Shown one piece after another: positions 60,801 to 64,000 of a DNA stretch of 64,000 nt. Made by a program: the position numbers and the translations under genes. The notes beneath the pieces were generated by a model, which did no database searches, was not told the DNA's origin, and saw only the letters and a list, made by a program, of their open reading frames with translations. This DNA comes from Diplolepis rosae (Eukaryota > Arthropoda > Insecta > Hymenoptera > Diplolepididae): positions 12,399,501 through 12,463,500 of the forward strand of contig JAPYXD010000677.1 in NCBI GenBank assembly GCA_030998225.1, written 5' to 3'. Position 1 is the stretch's first letter. The number at the start of each line of letters is the position of its first letter.

Positions 60801-61068
60801 GTTACTTTGTGGTCACACCTTAATATAAATTAATATATATATATGCCTTCTGCAGGGAAATTACTATCGCAAGACTCTTATTGGAAAATCAAGTTTTATA
60901 TCTACAATGGGGCGAACAGGAAAATCCCTAACAATGCGTCCAGGCGATTTCCTCTTCTATGGTGATCGCGTTCTTGCAGTTCATGCCGGACAAACTGATA
61001 CTGAATACACGTTTAATACCATACGTTTCTTATTAGAAAATATAGATAACAGTCGAATTATGGAGTGA
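39827..61068 (+). CDS. Small secreted protein, tandem paralogue B, four exons; possible non-catalytic S1-like fold
   Basis: Exons: 39827-39884, 50236-50516, 55647-55772, 60856-61068; phases 1,0,0 as in gene A; open 225 aa frame. Residues 1-19 (MELVKFILFYAISMGAYIQ) form a signal peptide, then comes a run of eight serines encoded by TCA/TCT repeats (50251-50272) that gene A lacks. Exon 2 has NSVVYF, GAGICVQLG and KKILVSSKFV, ending EDIVELS; exon 4 has RPGDFLFYGDRVLAVHAG and EYTFNTIRFLLENI. If this is a chymotrypsin-like fold, the histidine is replaced by Lys and the serine by Phe, while ED-IVEL could keep the aspartate position. Three cysteines are present. Introns of 10.35, 5.13 and 5.08 kb are swollen by transposons. 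All exons are open, so the gene looks intact; its function is unknown to me. Confidence 0.72.
42010..42175. repeat. Second block of GGCCCGAC/GTCGGGCC repeats
   Basis: It contains GTTGGGCCAACC, GTCGGGCCAAC and GTTGGCCCGACGCC in 160 bp and resembles 27040-27475 in intron 1 of gene A. The two blocks are not at clearly matching positions. Confidence 0.55.
42662..42890. mobile_element. 229 bp palindromic MITE, AGTACACTCTAAAAACAAGT ends
   Basis: Arms of about 95 bp are nearly exact inverted copies: AGTACACTCTAAAAACAAGT at the left, the complement ending AGAGTGTACT at 42890, and inner AGGCATTTGAAGTGTGTATT. The short loop contains AACGTAACG. It has no coding potential. Confidence 0.85.
43170..43207. 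other. Perfect 16 bp hairpin
   Basis: TGCGTCAATTTACCCG and CGGGTAAATTGACGCA pair exactly around a 6 nt loop. A related GGCGCACC/AAATTGGCGC wording at 42990-43010 suggests it is one end of a small repeat. Confidence 0.65.
44204..48258 (-). mobile_element. BEL/Pao-type LTR retrotransposon remnant, minus strand
   Basis: Domains on the minus strand, in order: a Gag-like region (48258-47473); two CCHC-type zinc knuckles (about 47370-47210, CIFCKDNHENSAC and CFKCLKRGHRSRDC); an aspartic-protease-like region (about 47100-46640); a reverse transcriptase (about 46200-45790, with DIRKAFLQIEI); an RNase H-like region (about 45300-45190, FCDASKLAYAAV); and a truncated integrase (44500-44204). The frame is broken by in-frame stops at 47473, 46750, 45679 and two near 45120-45140, and by a frameshift near 44640. 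The integrase ends just after its first acidic residue (GVDFAGP), so most of the core and the 3' LTR are missing. No 5' LTR was recognised. It lies antisense in intron 1 of gene B and is non-functional. Confidence 0.9.
48260..49200. other. Intron sequence homologous to intron 1 of gene A
   Basis: The first 160 bp may be retrotransposon leader or LTR remains. From about 48800 to 48960 the text (GTTAAGCAATTTGACG..., TAGACTTATTGTTTAGTAA, GCCAACTTTTATTTCATTTAT) matches 29130-29320 in intron 1 of gene A, showing that the gene duplication included the intron. Confidence 0.55.
49570..49760. mobile_element. MITE, TGAGAAAAAAATGCTATTGA family, copy 1
   Basis: TGCTGTTGAATCAATAGCAT with AGCATGTATATCAC near the left is inverted at the right (GTATACATGCTTTTGGAAAG ... 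CAATAGCATTTTTTTCTCA). The same family is at 50899-51056. It lies in intron 1 of gene B. Confidence 0.65.
50015..50095. repeat. SINE fragment in intron 1 of gene B
   Basis: GGGCTCTAATCCTGGCACAG resembles the tRNA B-box part of the SINE at 11278-11515, followed by TCGAAAGTGTCTCTTTTCCCACAGAAGGATTT. Only this part is present. Confidence 0.5.
50899..51056. mobile_element. MITE, TGAGAAAAAAATGCTATTGA family, copy 2
   Basis: TGAGAAAAAATTGCTATTAA at the left and CAACAGCATTTTTTTCTCA at the right. The interior includes TTGATTTGAATCCATGATAT, matching copy 1 at 49570-49760. It lies in intron 2 of gene B. Confidence 0.7.
51545..55490. mobile_element. Nested giant foldback, about 4 kb, in intron 2 of gene B
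   Basis: The outer arms (51545 to about 52440 and about 54545-55490, roughly 0.9 kb each) are highly similar inverted copies. Paired landmarks are GCCACAAATGAGGGCCC, CAGACCGCTCC, GAGTCAAGCAAAT-like text, CAAATGGTCAGTGTATATAT and TTTGGAGAATACTTC. Inside is a second inverted repeat (about 52500-52905 against 53048-53370; CTATGTTTTCTG... and CAATGCTGAGTATGAAAATT) with its own small loop. The asymmetry comes from an insertion at 53440-54545. No ORF of note is present. The outer ends carry a motif also seen at 23360-23400. Confidence 0.8.
53440..54545. mobile_element. Two tandem copies of a TTATGTGCCTnnGGCGC element
   Basis: Unit 1 (53440-53952, 513 bp) and unit 2 (53960-54545, 586 bp) share ends TTAyGTGCCTAGGCGC and GCCGGAGGCACATAA, which are themselves inverted copies, and are separated by 7 bp. 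Interiors align throughout (TCGCAGGAGATCGAAGCC-like text, GACGCATGCGCAGTTCAAAT). Unit 2 is longer because of a GAAGCC/GAGGCG minisatellite at 54022-54101. The pair interrupts the right half of the giant foldback and is GC-richer than the intron. Confidence 0.75.
56405..56680 (-). repeat. tRNA-derived SINE, most complete copy, in intron 3 of gene B
   Basis: On the minus strand TAGCTCATTTCGTTAGAGCA (A box, about 56484-56465) is followed by GAATCCCGGCACAG (B box, about 56435-56422) at tRNA-like spacing. The tail (GACAATTTCAAAC, GTGTCCTCG, TTTGAAATTTTTGCCACTGC) matches the other copies. The tRNA head cannot fold into a proper anticodon arm, so this is a SINE and not a tRNA gene. Confidence 0.7.
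57312..58438 (-). mobile_element. mariner element, copy 2 (same family as 5221-6481)
   Basis: TIRs match copy 1 (TTGGATCTATAACTTAATTC and complement), flanked by TA (57310-57311 and 58439-58440). At 1127 bp it is shorter than copy 1 because of internal deletions in the transposase. It lies in intron 3 of gene B, antisense to it. Confidence 0.93.
57412..58266 (-). pseudogene. mariner transposase pseudogene, copy 2
   Basis: Pieces on the minus strand: the N-terminus (58266-58003, MSKFVPEKVFLRGVLLHY and on), then an abrupt deletion that removes the second helix-turn-helix and linker, then VTDDEKWIHYDN (about 57965), FHHDNARPH (about 57690) and APSDYHLF (about 57580). Two deletions are visible against copy 1 (about 60 bp near 58055 and about 110 bp near 58000), plus frame breaks. 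The second acidic site keeps the normal NARPH that copy 1 lost. Confidence 0.85.
58646..58670. repeat. Single end of the CACTCTCTAAATCTGA MITE family
   Basis: TGATCAGATTTAGAGAGTGC matches the right end of the element at 2842-3120. Confidence 0.45.
58730..59095. mobile_element. MITE with GGGCATrTGA ends and TTAA duplication
   Basis: GGGCATGTGACACTT and its near-complement AAGTATCATATGCCC bound a 366 bp element flanked by TTAA (58726-58729 and 59096-59099). The inner region has a longer inverted pair (GACTACTTTTGGTT and AACCAAAAGTAGTC). The family also has a fragment at 19026 and a diverged relative near 9655-9900. Confidence 0.75.
59207..59390. mobile_element. Internally deleted mariner (184 bp MITE)
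   Basis: The ends ATTCTGTCAAAAAAGTACCG and its complement at about 59371-59390 are flanked by TA (59205-59206 and 59391-59392). The interior keeps GGATGAATAA-like text of a mariner 3' end. No full copy of this third family is in the window. Confidence 0.75.
59391..60512. mobile_element. 1.1 kb element with TACACGGAAAAAATTTGTCG ends
   Basis: TACACGGAAAAAATTTGTCG at the left and CGACAAATTTTTTCCGTGTA at the right are perfect inverted copies. Subterminal GTCGAATAA/CGACTGTCACTTA words repeat. The region 59820-60170 inside includes a less AT-rich patch with no clear ORF. Its left end abuts the 59207-59390 element. Confidence 0.65.
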
Positions 61069-61150
61069 TACACACAAAAAAGGTTATGAATAATGTTATT
61101 ACTGTTATGAAAGAATTTGTAGTGTCACCCTCCATATTAATTATTATAAA
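61069..61150. other. 3' flank of gene B
   Basis: Short AT-rich sequence between the gene B stop and the Penelope-like repeat. No canonical AATAAA was found close by. Confidence 0.3.
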
Positions 61151-61392
61151 AGGAGTTGGTTTGCGATCAACGAGGGTAAATTATAAAGAAGAAAATTCTT
61201 CGTTATGTCGAGATTATCTATTATATTTATTAGACATTTATTATCATGACTTAAGCAGTTTTTATAAAGCCAGATGAGGTTGGCAAACCCATAGCCAACG
61301 AAACGTCGCTACAATTTCAACATAACGAAAAATTATCTTCTTTATATTTTACTCTCATTGGTCGCAAACCATCTTCTGCCAACTTCTTTTAT
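61150..61392. repeat. Inverted repeat with a Penelope-like, hammerhead-like core
   Basis: GTTGGTTTGCGATCAACGAG (61156-61175) pairs with CATTGGTCGCAAACCATC at about 61355-61373, with continuing similarity inward. Between lies AGATGAGGTTGGC-AAACCCATA-GCCAAC-GAAACGTC (61272-61307): a 6 bp stem followed by GAAAC. Such text is typical of Penelope-like element termini, which are known to carry hammerhead motifs. The core differs from the hammerhead consensus (CAGATGAG for CTGATGAG). Confidence 0.5.
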
Positions 61393-61904
61393 GTTATTAC
61401 TATTATTTTATAATTTTGAATATAATATATGACATGTAGAAATGCTACCTTCAATCGGAATTTGCGAAAGGAAAGTACGTAAAAAGATGAAACAAGGGAC
61501 TGACATTCAATCATTTTAATTTAAGGCCATGGGCCATGCAGGTCACGTGACCAATTCAGTCACTTGCTATCAATTTTTTTCTCCATATAAAAAATTTTAA
61601 ATTAAAATAAATCGGTCAAAAGTTAGGAAATGATAAATAATAGAATATGGAAGGAATAGGGGAAAGCATAGTGTATAAGCATGAAATTGTTTTTAAATGT
61701 CATCAATAATACCAAATGAGTGTCTTGAGTTCTGCTGCACTGTTCTAACACTGTTAAATATAGTTTGCAAACTTACTAAAATTACTTATTTTTATCAAGC
61801 ATTTTTCATATTATAATGAACATTTAAGACATAACAGACCTGTCTCAGTAAATTTTGAATAATTTCCTAAGATTTCAAAACGAAAGTATTGTCCATCGTA
61901 TTGT

Positions 61905-62045
61905 TTCTTTTTTTTTGGCACGAATCTTGATCCAATAATGCTTCCAATTCTTCGTCTTCGTACACTTTCGGCCTTCCGCTACGTTTTTTGTTTTCGATGT
62001 CAAATTCACCGTTCTTAAGGTAGTTTTCATTCACGAAAATTAGAC
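61905..62045 (-). pseudogene. Short mariner transposase fragment
   Basis: The minus-strand translation contains KNGEFDIENKKRSGRPKVYE and DEELEALLDQDSCQ, matching the linker between the two helix-turn-helix parts of the mariner transposase at 5392 (FKSGDFGLEDEERSGQTKKF). Only about 45 codons survive. Confidence 0.65.
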
Positions 62046-62660
62046 CTGAGGCAAAAGTAGATAATTTTGCTTTCAAGAATAGCAATATTATTATTGAAGG
62101 GCTTTTTTGAAAGAGAAAAGATTTTTTTACATGAAAAAAATTTGAAACACAGAAAAATGATTTTATTAATAAATTTTATTTTTGACCCAACTTTTTTTCT
62201 TATCGCTTCTTACCAAATTTTAAAAACTTATGTGATTCTAATAAATCATGAATCATTTTTTCAGAGAAAAGATTTCCCACAACTTCACCACTTCTGTTTT
62301 TTAAAAATAAATTTTTTAAAACATTTTCCAAAACGATATTTTTATAAACAACTTGCTGAATTTGATAATAATTTATTCATTTTCAAAAATTGTAAATGGT
62401 TAAGTTGTAGGGAATCTTTTTGTTGAAAAAGTGATTTGTAATTTATTAAAATCACATAATTTTTTAAAATTTGGTAAGAAGCAATCAGAAAAAAAGTTGG
62501 GGCAAAAATAAAATTTATTAATAAAATTATTTTTCTCTAATCCAAATTTTTTTCATGGAAATTAATATTTTCTCTACCGAAATAGCCCTTCAATACTAAT
62601 ATTGCTATTCTTGAAAGCAAAATTATCTATTTTTGCTTGAGGTCTAATTTTTGTGGATCA
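62041..62660. mobile_element. 620 bp foldback next to the mariner fragment
   Basis: GCTTTCAAGAATAGCAATAT (about 62071) pairs with ATATTGCTATTCTTGAAAGC at about 62599-62618, and arms of about 250 bp continue inward (TTGGTAAGAAGC and complement). Interior words resemble the foldbacks in intron 1 of the LSD-1 gene. The ORF at 62067-62426 runs through an arm and is not a gene. Confidence 0.7.
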
Positions 62661-62739
62661 ACTACCTCAAACCTCAAAAATAATCTTTCAGCTCAATAGA
62701 TTATTTATTGATTAAAATGCATCAGGGTCCAAAAATAAA

Positions 62740-63420
62740 AATATAAAATGTTAAGCGTTGATAACATTTAATAAAATTGTCACTTTTCTGTCCTATATTG
62801 TCCTCTTTTTCAAAAATTTTTGTCCTACTTTGTCCTCATTTTTCAAACCTTTTTGTCCTACTTTTTGAAAATCAATTATGGTCACCCTACATTATACTGA
62901 TAAAAATTCACTAGTATTTTAAGGTTATGTTGTTGATAGATGTCCAACCTTGCGATAGTGACGTTTTACATCCGTCAATTTCAACCAAAACTTACTGGTG
63001 GCACCAACTTTTGTCAAATGGCGGAAACTTATTTGTACACTTCATAATATATTGCATGCATAAGTGTTATACGAGAAGGAAGTTATCTCATTCCATCTAT
63101 ACTATGATTTCTCAAAAATTATTGTAACAATTCCTCTGGTTATTTTATAAAATTTCATATAAAAATTGAAATTTATTTCAATAGATATTCCTATGTATTA
63201 GCAGAAATTAATATATATATGTTTATGTAATTTACACCGTTGTCAAATCTTTAATAAAAATAGATACGAGAATTGTTTAGTGTTTACACCGTGTTTACCA
63301 TTAATACACCTATATTAAATTCAATAAGTTGTTACATTAAATAAAATTTTCTTTTGATGCAAATGACTTTATATAATTTATAAGAAGTTCAATGCGGTTT
63401 TATTCTAATAGTGTGGCTAT
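62740..63420. other. AT-rich sequence with a small TTGTCCTac repeat
   Basis: At 62785-62895 the phrase TTTGTCCTAC/ATTTTGTCCT recurs four or more times and ends in GGTCACCCTA, like one end of the MITE at 18136. Nothing else was recognised to 63420. Confidence 0.4.
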
Positions 63421-63469
63421 TTAATTTACGTTGAATGAACCGAATCTGAATACTTATCGTCATTTGTCA

Positions 63470-63840
63470 CCCTGGTGATGAAGATGAGGGAGCTCGATGG
63501 GCGTGCAGAGCGCGGCAATAACGGGGGCCAGTAGAAATCGCATCGGGGCCTGCACCCGCTGTCCGCGTCGTTCGGGGGAGGAATCGCTTTACTTCTCCCC
63601 TGGCCGGCGCGGCTAGTCGGTCTGCCTAACGGGCGTGTGGCTGCGGATGGGAGTTCCGGGCGAACGGATGACGGAAGTGTCGTACGTGACTTTAAGCTGG
63701 AACCAACCACCCGTGAAGTTTAAAGCCGAAAGGCGGTTCCGCGGGCGGTGTATTGGTTCGAGAGAGGGGGTTTTCTGGTTTTAACAGGTATGCCTAGACC
63801 CGTCCTAGGAGAGTCCTGTACAACGTCTATAAAAGATTTC
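63470..63840. other. GC-rich island with a TATA-like box
   Basis: G+C is far above the surroundings. TATAAAAG sits at 63828-63835 just after it. The minus-strand ORF 63710-63426 is proline/arginine/serine-rich without recognisable motifs. It could be the edge of an LTR or other retroelement, or a promoter continuing past the window; neither is shown. Confidence 0.3.
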
Positions 63841-64000
63841 GCCATTTTTCCTCCTCACCAAAAAAAAAAAACTTACTTTACTTTCTGGTTTTGTGAATTT
63901 TGATATATACTTGTATGACAGTATGTCACCCATTTTGTGATTGTTTCATAATAAATAATTATAATAAAATAATTAATTTTCACTAATCAGATTTTATTTA

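Noticed and set aside
62067..62426. 119-codon ORF
   Set aside because: It lies along one arm of a foldback element and is AT-driven.
63426..63710. 94-codon minus-strand ORF in the GC-rich island
   Set aside because: Low-complexity S/R/P composition with no motif; more likely part of a repeat cut by the window edge.

Overview
This is an AT-rich, intron-rich, transposon-dense piece of insect nuclear DNA. Evidence for this: GT-AG split genes, arthropod-type perilipins (LSD-1 and LSD-2 classes), several mariner elements, a BEL/Pao retrotransposon remnant, tRNA-derived SINEs and many foldback elements or MITEs. The order cannot be proved from the window. A hymenopteran such as a parasitoid wasp would fit, but that is inference. 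Nothing prokaryotic (operons, Shine-Dalgarno sites, CRISPR) is present.

Region 1 (1-22.7 kb) is a head-to-tail cluster of three perilipin/PAT genes on the + strand. An LSD-1-like gene (seven coding exons, 86-7454, about 390 aa) is followed by two LSD-2-like paralogues, here called Plin2a (10637-14248, 268 aa) and Plin2b (17735-22021, 281 aa), with three coding exons each. Intron positions and phases match between the LSD-1-like and LSD-2-like genes, so all three look like products of old tandem duplication. Their products are expected to coat lipid droplets and control lipase access. Introns and spacers hold mariner copies, foldback elements, MITEs, a SINE and a fossil transposon protein.

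Region 2 (22.7-26.6 kb) has no host gene. It holds a 1.55 kb TIR-bounded element with an internal foldback and a GC-rich, LTR-like block with three copies of a short motif.

Region 3 (26.6-61.1 kb) holds the most unusual host genes: two tandem four-exon genes (26669-37079 and 39827-61068) with identical intron phases. They encode small secreted proteins of 218 and 225 aa that I do not recognise by name. Their pattern recalls a chymotrypsin fold that has lost its catalytic residues and most cysteines. The duplication is visible in promoter and intron sequence as well as exons, so the two copies act as an internal reference. One MITE in copy A has its empty TTAA site still readable in copy B. 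The very long introns (up to 10.35 kb) carry most of the transposons. These include a BEL/Pao remnant (44.2-48.3 kb), a nearly intact mariner (30.74-32.03 kb) inserted into one arm of a large inverted duplication, and a nested foldback of about 4 kb (51.5-55.5 kb).

Region 4 (61.1-64 kb) is repeat-rich and has no recognised host gene. It holds a Penelope-like inverted repeat with a hammerhead-like motif, a foldback next to a mariner fragment, and a GC-rich island near the right edge.
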